From Thermodesulforhabdus norvegica (GTDB lineage: Bacteria; Desulfobacterota; Syntrophobacteria; Syntrophobacterales; Thermodesulforhabdaceae), in assembly GCF_900114975.1 (NCBI RefSeq), contig NZ_FOUU01000008.1, positions 1 through 64,000 of the forward strand: a DNA stretch of 64,000 bases. The letters run 5' to 3'. Of this stretch, positions 45,103-58,127 are shown one piece after another. Under the pieces are notes generated by a model. It ran no database searches and was not told the DNA's origin. It saw only the letters and a list, made by a program, of their open reading frames with translations. Within the stretch, counting starts at the first letter, position 1. Every line of letters starts with the position of its first letter. A program made the position numbers and the translations under genes.

Positions 45103-45438
45103 TCAAATGTCGGTGGCTACATCGTTTGGTGCGCTTGCCTTCCGGATCGGAGAGACGAAAAGGGTGAGAGATAGCGCCGCCGTGATTCGAACCCTGTCGT
45201 TCGGGCTACAGGCCTCGGTGCTTTCTGCCTTCCAGATTTCTCCGTCAACCAGGATGGTTCCGCGGTTGCCCGCCCACGTCAAAACGCGGGCCTCCTTTCC
45301 CACATAGGAATTCAGCCCCACTAAAGAACGCCGAGACCTCATCTTCCAATACCAGAAAAGAGGGAAAAGAAAGTGTTCACAGATTTCGATCACCACGATT
45401 CCACCTACCACCCAGAGGAATACTTGCTTCAGATCCAT
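45103..45438 (-). CDS. NfeD-like small membrane protein
   Basis: A 111-residue protein with one N-terminal membrane helix (QVFLWVVGGIVVIEICEHFLF) and a C-terminal OB-fold resembling the NfeD domain (VGKEARVLTWAGNRGTILVDGEIWKAES). The NfeD OB fold works with stomatin-like and rhomboid/clp-type proteins in membrane quality control. No partner protease is in the window. It is 37 bases after the His-rich membrane gene and is probably its operon partner. Confidence 0.65.
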   Translation of the reverse strand: MDLKQVFLWVVGGIVVIEICEHFLFPLFWYWKMRSRRSLVGLNSYVGKEARVLTWAGNRGTILVDGEIWKAESTEACSPNDRVRITAALSLTLFVSPIRKASAPNDVATDI

Positions 45439-45475
45439 TGTGGTTTCAGTTCCCTGAAGCCACGCATGAGTTGGA

Positions 45476-46054
45476 TCAATCCAACATCTGGTGGCCCACC
45501 CAAAGTAGCATGAAGAGGATCACAACCACCGCCGGACTCGTGTGCAGGGTTCGAGCGGTCTTGATGAGGGACGGAAAACCCAGTCGGAACTTCATCAAGA
45601 GTCCGAGCAGAGCAAATCCCAGGAGAAGAGCGAGGGCCCATTCGGGCAAGCTGGTGGACCTACACCGTGAGAGCACGAAATGCCATAGGGCAATACCCAG
45701 CGCCGAAAGATTTCCCACGTAGTGAATCGGCATCAGGCGCCTTCTATTGAAGGTATAAAAATCCGCCCATTTCTTGCGCGACGTACTGGATCGGCTACGC
45801 TTCAACATGTGCCTGGCGGTGAGTGCCAAGACGGCAGGGATGTTGGCAATGGCAAAAAGCCAAGCCGCCGTTTCTCCGGTTGCTTCGTTTCCGTGGTCCT
45901 CCTCTTGAAAAAGCCCTTTTTCTTCGATCTCCCGCTCGAAGAATCTTTGTTTTTTGGAGTGATCATGATCTGCACGGGCTCCTGAGACAAAAATAACCGA
46001 AAGCAGGCAGGCCCAAGGAAGCACCCACTTTCTGAAACAGTTCCTGACCATCAT
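45476..46054 (-). CDS. Membrane protein with His pairs, possible b-type cytochrome
   Basis: Unrecognised by name. The 192 residues begin with a signal peptide (cut near ARA-DHDH) and a His/Glu-rich periplasmic stretch. Four membrane helices follow (~65-85, ~107-130, ~138-155, ~165-188). Helix 2 contains HYVGN... ALWHF (His-13-His) and helix 4 contains LHTSP... VGHQ (His-16-His). Paired histidines at the ends of membrane helices are typical of b-heme ligation in cytochrome b561/ferric reductase-like proteins, so it may bind heme; this is inference. Confidence 0.65.
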   Translation of the reverse strand: MMVRNCFRKWVLPWACLLSVIFVSGARADHDHSKKQRFFEREIEEKGLFQEEDHGNEATGETAAWLFAIANIPAVLALTARHMLKRSRSSTSRKKWADFYTFNRRRLMPIHYVGNLSALGIALWHFVLSRCRSTSLPEWALALLLGFALLGLLMKFRLGFPSLIKTARTLHTSPAVVVILFMLLWVGHQMLD

Positions 46055-46471
46055 CTTTATCCTCCTTGCTTAAGTCGGGCTTATGCCAGGCTCGCCAAGA
46101 TGCATGTCCGTGAACGGCGCAAAAAGCCCGGGTGTTTTCCGAAAAACCCGAGGGAGAAGGCCCACATTCACGAAAGGTCAAGAAAACTGGGTTCATCTCA
46201 ACCCATTTTATCCATTCCGGCAGGTGTGTCCGCCTCCTTGGTTCTCTCCTGGGAAAGCCCAATCAATCCTTGAGCAATGCAAAAAAGAGATGCCAACCCG
46301 ACAGACAGTTATGACCGTACTGAAAAGGGTCAGAAGAATCGGAAAGAAAGGCTCTAAGCAACGATCGGCTGTGTGCGAGGTGCTACGGCTACAGCAACAA
46401 CCCCTGGATCCTGGCATCTTCCAAAAAAGGTGGATAATTGCCACACAGAACCATCCTGAATCAAAAACGAA
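46055..46471. other. Gene-free region with a weak minus-strand hairpin
   Basis: No convincing gene is seen: ORFs up to ~130 codons exist but have unlike codon use and overlap on both strands. At 46121-46150 the minus strand can form CGGGT...ACCCG with an inner A/T stem, followed by GGGCTTTTT, which looks like a weak terminator or attenuator before the membrane-protein gene at 46054. Confidence 0.35.
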
Positions 46472-46500
46472 AAGGACTTAGCCCTCAACGCTAAGTCCTT
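46464..46500 (-). terminator. Terminator of the tRNA-fMet transcript
   Basis: On the minus strand AAGGACTTAGC-gttgagg-GCTAAGTCCTT is a perfect 11-bp stem (46500-46472), followed by TTCGTTTTTG. It lies 9 bases beyond the tRNA 3' end. Confidence 0.85.
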
Positions 46501-46508
46501 AACTTCCC

Positions 46509-46585
<77 letters not shown>

Positions 46586-46599
46586 TCACGACATTAACC

Positions 46600-46628
46600 T
46601 ATATAACTCGCACCCTTTATGTTGTCAA
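46600..46628 (-). promoter_or_regulatory. Promoter of tRNA-fMet
   Basis: On the minus strand TTGACA (46628-46623) and TATATA (46605-46600) are 17 bases apart, with the tRNA 5' end 15 bases further. A strong promoter, placed right after the nfu stop. Confidence 0.8.
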
Positions 46629-46639
46629 CAGGGTTGAAT

Positions 46640-46858
46640 TCATACGGCAACGACCTCGGTAACCTCGGGGACCTCCTGCTTGATGATTCGCTCAATGCCC
46701 GACTTAAGAGTCATCTGACTCATGGGACAGCCGTGGCACGCACCGGTGAGGCGAACCTTGACGGTTGACCCTTCCACGTCCACCAGTTCCACATTGCCAC
46801 CGTCTCTTTGAAGCATAGGTCTGATTTTCTCAAGCACCTTTTCGACCTTTTCCTTCAT
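46640..46858 (-). CDS. NifU-like Fe-S scaffold domain protein
   Basis: A 72-residue Nfu-type protein consisting only of the NifU C-terminal domain. It has the cluster-binding CHGC (CxxC) in [14 protein letters not shown] and ends in EVTEVVAV. Such proteins assemble or carry [4Fe-4S] clusters, many of which are needed for Apr, Qmo and Hdr proteins here. GGGAGGAAACGGG precedes the ATG. It lies just before tRNA-fMet in the same direction. Confidence 0.92.
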   Translation of the reverse strand: MKEKVEKVLEKIRPMLQRDGGNVELVDVEGSTVKVRLTGACHGCPMSQMTLKSGIERIIKQEVPEVTEVVAV

Positions 46859-46925
46859 CCCGTTTCCTCCCAGAAGTTTTTTTAGGTCTTTAAGTTAATC
46901 ACGAAGCACCTGAAGGGCAATGGGA

Positions 46926-48653
46926 TTATCTCTTTGCCTTCTTCAGGTTAAGGTCGTAGGCAAACATCACCGTCTCGGTTTTCCAGATCGCGACGAGGTC
47001 TTTACCGAGAACAACGGAAACAAGAAGCTCGGGGACACCATTCGAATCCGTGTCGGCCAGACGAATGCTGGTAACCATGCCGCCCAATTCCCTGGTCGCC
47101 CAGTTTTCGATAAGTCCTACCTGATCCCAGGAAAGAGAAACGACCTGACCGCTTTCGTAGTATTTAAAGCCCGCAGGCAAAAATCTGCTGTAGTCCGGTG
47201 AACGATTAGCAACAATTTCCTTTATGCCGTCTCCGTTCAAATCGGTAACGATTATGGGTGTTGGAATGTAATAATAGTCAATGGCATTATATCTTGCGTC
47301 GGACACCTTTCCCAGGATGTAGTTCGTAGTTGCTCCAAATCTGTGGCGGCTTTTCCACATCAGTTGACCGTTTGATCCGACAATTGCCAGCCTGTTGTCC
47401 GGCAATATAACCACGTACTCTTTAGAACCGTTTGAGTCAACGTCCACCATGGTAAAGTTAAATACATTACAGTACTTTGTCGGAACATCGATGGTCCTTG
47501 AAGGGTTCAGCCTGTCATTCTGCCACTGCATCTCATAGATTTTGTCGTCAAATCCCCCATGGGGGTTAGCCTTCTGGCCGAGGAGTATCCTTTCGCCTTC
47601 TAAATCCAGAACGTTTAGAAAGTAAGGGATGTCTTTTTCAAGCTCAACCAGGTTTCCTCCGTCCCATTTAAGGATCAGGGAAGATGGCGTGCTGAATTCA
47701 GACAGAGCCTGAGCCATTGAGTCGTACATGCCTCCTACCGTCAGATTCTTCTTCTTCATGGCCGATACGATGATCTCAGCGGCTCCGTCTCCGTCCACAT
47801 CCTTAAGGGAGCACCAGATGAAACGTTGCATTTTGGAGGCTTCGTGGGTTGCAATGGTCTTCAGCCCGGCACCCTGGCGTACGAAGACCGATACCCGTTC
47901 ATAACTTGCCGTAACTATTTCCTGCCTGCCATCTCCGTTCAGATCACCTACATCCATTCCCAGGATCCCCTCTCTTAATGTCTGACTTCTCCAGACACCG
48001 AGATTCTGTAACACTTCTTCGGGGGTAATCTCTATAAAGTTAGGATTAAGGTAGGAAATGTTTTGCCCTTCCAGGAGCGGATTTATCAGTACGTCAAGAG
48101 GCGATGCTGGTTTTTGTGATTCTGCTGCTGCCTGGGCTATTGCAGCATTGTTTTGACCTGCCGTTGCAAGGCCCGATATTGCGGAGGTTATATTGGAAGC
48201 CATCAAGTTTATCTGGGGAATGACGTCGTCCAGACTGAGTCCCTGAGCGGTGTATTTTTGTGGAGGACCGCCTGCTGTCAGATTGTAGAGCCATCCATCA
48301 ATGCTGACAGATTTTCCTATACCTGTTATGCTTCCTACCAGAAGATAATCTGTTCCCAGTCGCGATTTCAGTTCAGATCTGGAGGTCTCATCCAGTTCCA
48401 GACCCGGGGTTACAGGAAGTTTAACAACCTCATCCAGTGGTAGGGCAACGGTCTTTCCCGGGAGGGTTAGCCGCGAAACAAGTAGATTCTGTACACCCCT
48501 TTGCAGGTAGGACATGTCCTCCGGCGCCTGCATTACGAAACGGCTCACGGCGACCGACTTTGCCGATTGGGCCGCAAGGCAGACCGGAAGAAGCGAAAAA
48601 ACAACTGCCCCCACGATGGATATAAAACCGGATAATTTTAAGATTCTCTTCAC
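46926..48653 (-). CDS. Exported VCBS/FG-GAP repeat protein
   Basis: A 575-residue secreted or periplasmic protein. Residues 1-28 form a signal peptide (VFSLLPVCLAA). An N-terminal ~170-residue part (VAVSRFVMQAPEDMSYLQRGVQNLLVSRL) resembles the domain that assembles oligomers of FlgT/CsgG/TolB-N type and predicts a lipoprotein-like assembly role. From ~225 repeats with calcium-binding DxNGDG (DLNGDGRQEI, DVDGDGAAEI, DLNGDGIKEI, DTDSNGVPEL) form a beta-propeller. Function unknown; relatives are widespread in this phylum. Confidence 0.75.
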   Translation of the reverse strand: MKRILKLSGFISIVGAVVFSLLPVCLAAQSAKSVAVSRFVMQAPEDMSYLQRGVQNLLVSRLTLPGKTVALPLDEVVKLPVTPGLELDETSRSELKSRLGTDYLLVGSITGIGKSVSIDGWLYNLTAGGPPQKYTAQGLSLDDVIPQINLMASNITSAISGLATAGQNNAAIAQAAAESQKPASPLDVLINPLLEGQNISYLNPNFIEITPEEVLQNLGVWRSQTLREGILGMDVGDLNGDGRQEIVTASYERVSVFVRQGAGLKTIATHEASKMQRFIWCSLKDVDGDGAAEIIVSAMKKKNLTVGGMYDSMAQALSEFSTPSSLILKWDGGNLVELEKDIPYFLNVLDLEGERILLGQKANPHGGFDDKIYEMQWQNDRLNPSRTIDVPTKYCNVFNFTMVDVDSNGSKEYVVILPDNRLAIVGSNGQLMWKSRHRFGATTNYILGKVSDARYNAIDYYYIPTPIIVTDLNGDGIKEIVANRSPDYSRFLPAGFKYYESGQVVSLSWDQVGLIENWATRELGGMVTSIRLADTDSNGVPELLVSVVLGKDLVAIWKTETVMFAYDLNLKKAKR

Positions 48654-48738
48654 TGTCTCCTCCTGCTATTTCGCCTTTTAGCCCGGCACTCACGCCGGTT
48701 TTATGCTATCATAAACAATCAGGGCCAGGAAGCTTTTC

Positions 48739-50199
48739 CTAATTATCACTTTTCCCTCGAGCAGATTCTTTTGGCATTTCTTTTGCGAGACAAGCCTGGC
48801 GGAAAAGCCAGCCGGCCCATATTATGAGGCCAATGTCCCGCAACACATCGAGCCACATTTCTAATTGTGATGCCTCACTCTGGTCGGTCGTGAAACACCC
48901 ACAGCTTATATCGATCCCGCGGATTATGTTGGCTACAATCGCCCCCGTGAAAACGATCAGAAGGGCAATGGAAATCAGCAAACTGCCTCTCGTGAAGATG
49001 CCGAAAATGAGGCTCAACCCTGTAAAGAGCTCAATCCAGGGAAGTATGATTGCCACGATGTTGATAAATTCATCAGGAAGTATCATGTAGTTGTAAACCA
49101 CCTCTGCAAATTCCCTGGGATTAAGGATCTTATCATAGGACGCCCATACGAATACTCCCCCAAAGGCGATCCTCATAAGGGTTCCGAATATACGAAACCC
49201 TTTACTCCTCGGCGATTTGGGCTCCTCGTTTTCGAGTTCATCCGGGTTTCCGGGCGCAGAGGTGCAGGAAAGTTCGCAGAGAAGACTTCCATTTCCGCAC
49301 TCTTCCGCTTCAAACTGCAATACCGGGTGGTTAATGGCGAACCTTGATGCCAGCATATTCTCAATGCGCTCTTTGGTCTCTCGAAGCTCACTTATTCTGG
49401 TATCGGGAACTACAACATGGCATGAAAAGGCCGTCACACCGGGACTTATCGACCAGGCATGAAGGTAATGGGCACTTATCACGCCCGGGACGTTTTCTAT
49501 AGCCCTCTTTACTTCTTTAAGGTCTATGTGTAACGGCACGGCATCCATGAGGACCTGAATCGATTCTTTGAGAATTTGCCAGCAGTTCCGCAAAATGAAA
49601 ATGACGATAACCAGAGATATTAAAGGGTCGAGCCAGAACCAGGGTCGGATTGTAATTGTCAGGCCCACGATCAGAACTCCCACAGAGGTGAGCATGTCCG
49701 CAACCATGTGGAGAAAGGCTCCTCTGATGTTAATGTTGCCTTCGGCACCTCTGCTGAGAATCCAGGCCGATAATCCGTTTCCGACAATTCCGAGAAGAGC
49801 CAGCCAGATTACCAGAGAACCAAGCACGACGCCGCCTTGCATGAATCGTTCAAAGGCTTCCTTTACTATGAAAGTGCAGGCCAGCAGGAGCAGAATGACG
49901 TTTGCACAGGCCGCAAGGACTTCAGCTCTTTTGAAGCCAAAAGTATGTGTTGCGCTTGCTCCTCTGGATGCAATTATCAGGGCTACGTAAGAGATTATCA
50001 GCGACGCAAAGTCACTGAGGTTATGTGTGGCGTCGGCGACCAGGGCCATACTTCCGGCGTAAAGCCCGCCCGCTATCTGAAGAACGGGAATCACCAGGTT
50101 AATAAACATTGCAACGAGTAAGCGCTTTTTGTTTCTGGTTGCCTCATCTGTGCTGACGTGATGACCCCCGTGGTGGTGAGTGCACGTAATCGCTCCCAT
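48739..50199 (-). CDS. CDF metal exporter fused to a MauE/DoxX-like domain
   Basis: A 486-residue fusion. The N-terminus starts with a His cluster (THHHGGHH). Residues ~25-225 are the six-helix cation diffusion facilitator core with the metal-site motifs HNLSD (H59..D63) and HMVAD (H164..D168). Residues ~230-310 are the cytosolic CDF C-terminal domain. After a Pro/Glu/Ser-rich linker (~325-340), residues ~345-480 form four helices typical of MauE/DoxX-type proteins, with DISCGCF near 445. A standard CDF ends at ~310. The MauE-like part could handle thiol-disulfide exchange; why it is joined to a Zn/Co exporter is unknown. Confidence 0.88.
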   Translation of the reverse strand: MGAITCTHHHGGHHVSTDEATRNKKRLLVAMFINLVIPVLQIAGGLYAGSMALVADATHNLSDFASLIISYVALIIASRGASATHTFGFKRAEVLAACANVILLLLACTFIVKEAFERFMQGGVVLGSLVIWLALLGIVGNGLSAWILSRGAEGNINIRGAFLHMVADMLTSVGVLIVGLTITIRPWFWLDPLISLVIVIFILRNCWQILKESIQVLMDAVPLHIDLKEVKRAIENVPGVISAHYLHAWSISPGVTAFSCHVVVPDTRISELRETKERIENMLASRFAINHPVLQFEAEECGNGSLLCELSCTSAPGNPDELENEEPKSPRSKGFRIFGTLMRIAFGGVFVWASYDKILNPREFAEVVYNYMILPDEFINIVAIILPWIELFTGLSLIFGIFTRGSLLISIALLIVFTGAIVANIIRGIDISCGCFTTDQSEASQLEMWLDVLRDIGLIIWAGWLFRQACLAKEMPKESARGKSDN

Positions 50200-50302
50200 A
50201 TCAGGACTCCCGGGGTTATCTTTCCTTGTCTTTTTACGCCCGTTGCATCATATAAAATCCGATCATAGCAAACAACCCAATTCAACGGCAGAGGAATGGC
50301 CT

Positions 50303-54943
<4,641 letters not shown>

Positions 54944-54963
54944 TTTTCTCCTGTTACCGTTAC

Positions 54964-54992
54964 TTGCCCTAGTGGGTAATGATTAGTAATAT
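54964..54992 (+). promoter_or_regulatory. Possible promoter before the rubredoxin-like gene
   Basis: TTGCCC (54964-54969) and TAATAT (54987-54992), 17 bases apart, 47 bases before the ATG at 55039. The -10 and the spacing are good and the -35 is moderate. Confidence 0.45.
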
Positions 54993-55038
54993 CATAGCAA
55001 GATTGAAAGAACTGGTCTCGAAGTGAAAGGAGAAAGGT

Positions 55039-55224
55039 ATGCCTAAATGGAAATGTACCAAGTGCAATTACCTGATTGATGCCGACGTCGCACCTGACTC
55101 ATGTCCGTCTTGTAAAGAGAAATGTGAGTTCGTTGATGTAACCTGTTATATTCCGGAATGTGGTGGTGAGCAGTCGGGAAATGTAAATCCCCAGGTGTTT
55201 ATTGCCGGCAAGGACAGAGATTGA
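55039..55224 (+). CDS. Rubredoxin-like small metal protein
   Basis: A 61-residue protein with the rubredoxin-type knuckles CTKC and CPSC (WKCTKCNYLIDADVAPDSCPSC) and three further Cys (CEFVDVTCYIPEC) in the C-terminal half. It resembles the short rubredoxin-like domain proteins of sulfate reducers. It may bind iron or zinc. AAAGGAGAAAGG precedes the ATG. Confidence 0.8.
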   Translation: MPKWKCTKCNYLIDADVAPDSCPSCKEKCEFVDVTCYIPECGGEQSGNVNPQVFIAGKDRD

Positions 55225-55237
55225 TTTCCTGTGCTCC

Positions 55238-56077
55238 ATGACTGTACGCCGTAGTGTTGTCGTATCTTATCATCCGGTCATCGAAGGAGATGTGAATCTC
55301 ATCCTTGCAGACAGATCCATTGGTGAAGAAGATATTTACTGGTTAAGACGCGCAAAAGCTGTGATATTACCTCAGGGCTGTCGACCGGAATTGTATTTTA
55401 CGGCCCTGAGGTATTGCCCCAACGTTTTTCCGGATTACCGCGCCAGGTTCTTATATCCGGGCAAGACGGGCCAGATACGTCTTTTCAGGCTTTTGGGAGT
55501 GCCTCATCCGAAAAGCCGAATTTTCGGTTCACTTTCGCTGTGCCCGAAATGGTTCTGGAGGGGTCTTGAATACCCGGTCGTCGTCAAGTCGTCCTGGGGA
55601 GGGGAGGGTAGCAATGTGTATCTCCTCAAATCACCTGATGATGCAGATAAGATTCTGGAAGAACTTTACCGTATGGAAAGGGCGGGCTGGCCCGGTTTTT
55701 TGGTTCAGGACTATGTTGAAGCCGAAGGTCGGGATCTAAGAGTGGTTGTCGTCGGACATGAATTTTTTTGTTACTGGCGGGTGGGGAGATCGGAGACCGA
55801 ATTCCGGTACAACCTGGCCTGTGGTAGCAGGATAGAATACCCGGCCGATCGCCGTGAGGTAATCAGCGCATACAACCTGGTGAGCTATCTGGTCAGAAGA
55901 ACGGGAATTAACCTTGCCGGATTCGATATAATCTTTTCCCAAAAGGACTTGGAGCGAAGGAATCCACTCTTTCTGGAAATAAACTACTTTTTTGGGCGCA
56001 CCGGTCTTGGAGGAAACCAGAAATATTACGAGATCCTTCAGAGGGCCGTAGATAGGTGGCTGAGCTCAATTCCCTAA
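55238..56077 (+). CDS. ATP-grasp enzyme, RimK-like
   Basis: A ~280-residue ATP-grasp ligase. The N-terminal part (~1-95) is a Rossmann-like domain (VVVSYHPVIEGDVNLI). Residues ~105-275 form the ATP-grasp fold with VVVKSSWGGEGSNVYLL for nucleotide binding and FLEINYFFGRTGLGG with the metal-binding Glu and Asn near the end. It is similar to RimK/GshB-like carboxylate-amine ligases, but the substrate is unknown. The start at 55238 is preferred over an in-frame ATG at 55202 that overlaps the rubredoxin-like gene. It is convergent with the MoaD/ThiS-like gene, overlapping it by 4 bases. Confidence 0.8.
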   Translation: MTVRRSVVVSYHPVIEGDVNLILADRSIGEEDIYWLRRAKAVILPQGCRPELYFTALRYCPNVFPDYRARFLYPGKTGQIRLFRLLGVPHPKSRIFGSLSLCPKWFWRGLEYPVVVKSSWGGEGSNVYLLKSPDDADKILEELYRMERAGWPGFLVQDYVEAEGRDLRVVVVGHEFFCYWRVGRSETEFRYNLACGSRIEYPADRREVISAYNLVSYLVRRTGINLAGFDIIFSQKDLERRNPLFLEINYFFGRTGLGGNQKYYEILQRAVDRWLSSIP

Positions 56078-56313
56078 CCGCCTCCAACTGCAGGAAAAAG
56101 GGCAACCCGTTCGTTTCCTTTCAATCGGGTGTCCGTGCGGGCATGGGTTCCGTCGACCATGATAATTTTTACTTCCGATGACGGAATCCCAAGTAACTTC
56201 AGAAGTTCCTCCACACTTGCCCCTTCGGGGACTTCTATCGATATTCCCTTAAGCGGATCATAGTCCGGATAGTAGCGTCTTAGAGTTGCAGCTATGAATA
56301 CCGAAACGGCCAT
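56074..56313 (-). CDS. MoaD/ThiS-like ubiquitin-fold sulfur carrier
   Basis: A 79-residue beta-grasp protein with IEVPEGASVEELLKLLGIP in the middle and a C-terminal Gly-Gly-Gly (VALFPAVGGG). The last glycine is the site of thiocarboxylation in sulfur-carrier proteins. No MoeB/ThiF partner or other cofactor genes are near. It follows minE after 22 bases and so looks like the last gene of the min operon. The pathway it serves (molybdopterin, thiamine or another) cannot be told. Confidence 0.85.
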   Translation of the reverse strand: MAVSVFIAATLRRYYPDYDPLKGISIEVPEGASVEELLKLLGIPSSEVKIIMVDGTHARTDTRLKGNERVALFPAVGGG

Positions 56314-56335
56314 TTCGCTTCAGTTACCCCCTTTT

Positions 56336-56620
56336 TTATGCCGATCCTGTTGTTGATTGCTGTGCGTGCCGGTAAACCCTTTTTACATGTACGTTAGACA
56401 CGAGAGCGGCGTAGTGTTCGCATTGTTCTATGCTTACCTTTATGGTTCGGTCGTCTATTTCCATGTAGCGGCTGAGTACCTTTAGAATTTCGTTTTTTAT
56501 CTCGTCGAGCACTTCCGGTGCGATGCTAAGGCGGTCGTGGAGTAGCACTATCTGCATTCTTTTCTTGGCCACCTCACCGCTCTTTTTTTCTCCAAAAAAG
56601 CGTCGAATAGTGTCAAACAT
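56336..56620 (-). CDS. minE: Cell division topological specificity factor MinE
   Basis: A 94-residue protein that binds MinD at the membrane and stimulates its ATPase to set the division site. The N-terminal membrane-targeting helix MFDTIRRFFG, the MinD-contact helix (AKKRMQIVLLHDRLSIAP, ~18-35) and the C-terminal topological domain (EIDDRTIKVSIEQ) are intact. It is preceded by minD (13-base gap). Confidence 0.96.
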   Translation of the reverse strand: MFDTIRRFFGEKKSGEVAKKRMQIVLLHDRLSIAPEVLDEIKNEILKVLSRYMEIDDRTIKVSIEQCEHYAALVSNVHVKRVYRHAQQSTTGSA

Positions 56621-56633
56621 ATTCCCCTCCTCC

Positions 56634-57440
56634 TCAGGAACTCCACAACAGCCTTTTGAACTTGCTCAACAATCCTTCGCCCTGATCGTTGTCGAGAGGA
56701 ACCGGTACCTCTTCTCCTTCGATTCTCGCAGCGATTCGCCGGAATGCTTCGGCTATTTGACTTCGGTTATTGTGAACCAGAGGGACACCTCTGTTGGTGG
56801 ATATTACGACTTCCTCGCTTTCAGGCACCACTCCTATAAGAGGCACAGCCAGTAGGGAGCAGATGTCCTCTGTGGACATCATGTCTCCTCGCCTGACCAT
56901 TTTGTGATTGAGCCTGTTTATTATCAGATGAATGTCCTTCATCATTTCCGCCTCAAGCAGGCCTATTACACGATCTGCATCACGAATTGCCGAAACTTCC
57001 GGAGTCGTCACAACCAGCGCCTTTTGAGCCCCGGCGATTGCGTTTCTGAAGCCCCTTTCTATACCTGCGGGACAATCCACCAGGATATAGTCAAACTCCT
57101 GCTCCAGTTTTGCGCAGAGTTCTTTCATCTGTTCCGGGTGTACGGCATCCTTTTCTCTTGTCTGTGCGGCGGGGATCAGGAACAGGGAAGTTACCTTCCT
57201 GTCTCTTATCATGGCCTGTTCCAGCCTGCACCGTCCCTCGATGACGTCCACGAGATTATAAACTATGCGATTTTCCAGCCCCATGACCACATCGAGGTTC
57301 CTCAGGCCTATGTCGGCATCGATCATCACAACGGATCTGCCCCTCAGGGCCAGAGCCGTCCCGAGATTGGCAACGGTAGTGGTTTTGCCCACTCCGCCTT
57401 TGCCAGAAGTAACTACTAAGGTTATACCGGCCATATTCAC
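56634..57440 (-). CDS. minD: Septum site-determining ATPase MinD
   Basis: A ParA/MinD-type ATPase of 268 residues with the deviant Walker A GKGGVGKTTT (~13-22), switch I/II DADIGLRNLD and VDCPAGIERGF, and a C-terminal amphipathic membrane-targeting helix (LLSKFKRLLW). It recruits MinC to the membrane. It lies between minC and minE. Confidence 0.97.
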   Translation of the reverse strand: MNMAGITLVVTSGKGGVGKTTTVANLGTALALRGRSVVMIDADIGLRNLDVVMGLENRIVYNLVDVIEGRCRLEQAMIRDRKVTSLFLIPAAQTREKDAVHPEQMKELCAKLEQEFDYILVDCPAGIERGFRNAIAGAQKALVVTTPEVSAIRDADRVIGLLEAEMMKDIHLIINRLNHKMVRRGDMMSTEDICSLLAVPLIGVVPESEEVVISTNRGVPLVHNNRSQIAEAFRRIAARIEGEEVPVPLDNDQGEGLLSKFKRLLWSS

Positions 57441-57445
57441 CTCGC

Positions 57446-58114
57446 TCAGTACGTTATCACCTCTATTCTATCATCCCTAATTTCCGCCACCTCATACCGC
57501 TTCGGTGCGTGGCGGTCTCCATGAGGGGGCACGGCCACGAGGTCGGCTATTCGAATTTGATTGGGTTCAATCGATAGCGCCCATATTTTGGCATTTCGGT
57601 TTCCCATAGCGCCGGCATGGGCCATTCCCCGAAGAACTCCGAAAATGATTATATCACGGCCTGCGATAACTTCGGCTCCGGGATTGACATCGCCCAGTAT
57701 GATACAGTCAACGGGTGCCTCAATTCTCATTCCCGATCTGCAGGTATGCCTTATTATAACCGGTTCAAGCCCTTGCTCTTCAACGGGAATCTGCTTGATG
57801 GGAATATCCAGTTGCTGAGACACCCAGTCAAAGAAGGATTCCAGGTTGTGTCCCAGCCGCAACTCAACTATCTGGGCATTCCAATCTTTGCGCAGCATGT
57901 CTCTGATGGCCTTGACTTCATCCACCCTGAAGGGCCTGAGCCCCAGATCCAGGACCACACTGGCCGACTTGAAAAAGTTATTGGAACTCCTGTGTTTCTT
58001 TTCCAGGTGCCGGAGAATCATCTGAAAAGGCATGGAAGGGTCGAGTATGAAAACAAAACGGCCGTCCCTCTGTGCTCTTATTTGAACCGGTGTGGAACCT
58101 CGATCCGTGTTCAC
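57446..58114 (-). CDS. minC: Septum site-determining protein MinC
   Basis: Inhibitor of FtsZ polymerisation, ~222 residues. The N-terminal MinC_N domain (VQIRAQRDGRFVFILD... LRHLEKKHRSSNNFFKSASVVLDLG) and the C-terminal beta-helix (DCIILGDVNPGAEVIAGRDIIIFGVLRGMAHAG region) are both present. A longer ORF starts with ATG at 58156, but AAAAGGAG lies 7 bases before a GTG at 58114, just after the upstream HAD gene ends, so GTG is the preferred start. It leads the minC-minD-minE set. Confidence 0.93.
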   Translation of the reverse strand: MNTDRGSTPVQIRAQRDGRFVFILDPSMPFQMILRHLEKKHRSSNNFFKSASVVLDLGLRPFRVDEVKAIRDMLRKDWNAQIVELRLGHNLESFFDWVSQQLDIPIKQIPVEEQGLEPVIIRHTCRSGMRIEAPVDCIILGDVNPGAEVIAGRDIIIFGVLRGMAHAGAMGNRNAKIWALSIEPNQIRIADLVAVPPHGDRHAPKRYEVAEIRDDRIEVITY

Positions 58115-58127
58115 CTGCTGGCTCCTT

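Noticed and set aside
44921-45167. ORFs of 61 and 78 codons on both strands before the NfeD-like gene
   Set aside because: They overlap each other and have no Shine-Dalgarno or family resemblance, so they are treated as chance.
46083-46481. A 132-codon plus-strand ORF before the tRNA-fMet terminator
   Set aside because: Basic, low-complexity translation with poor codon use; it runs into the tRNA terminator hairpin and has no recognised domain.
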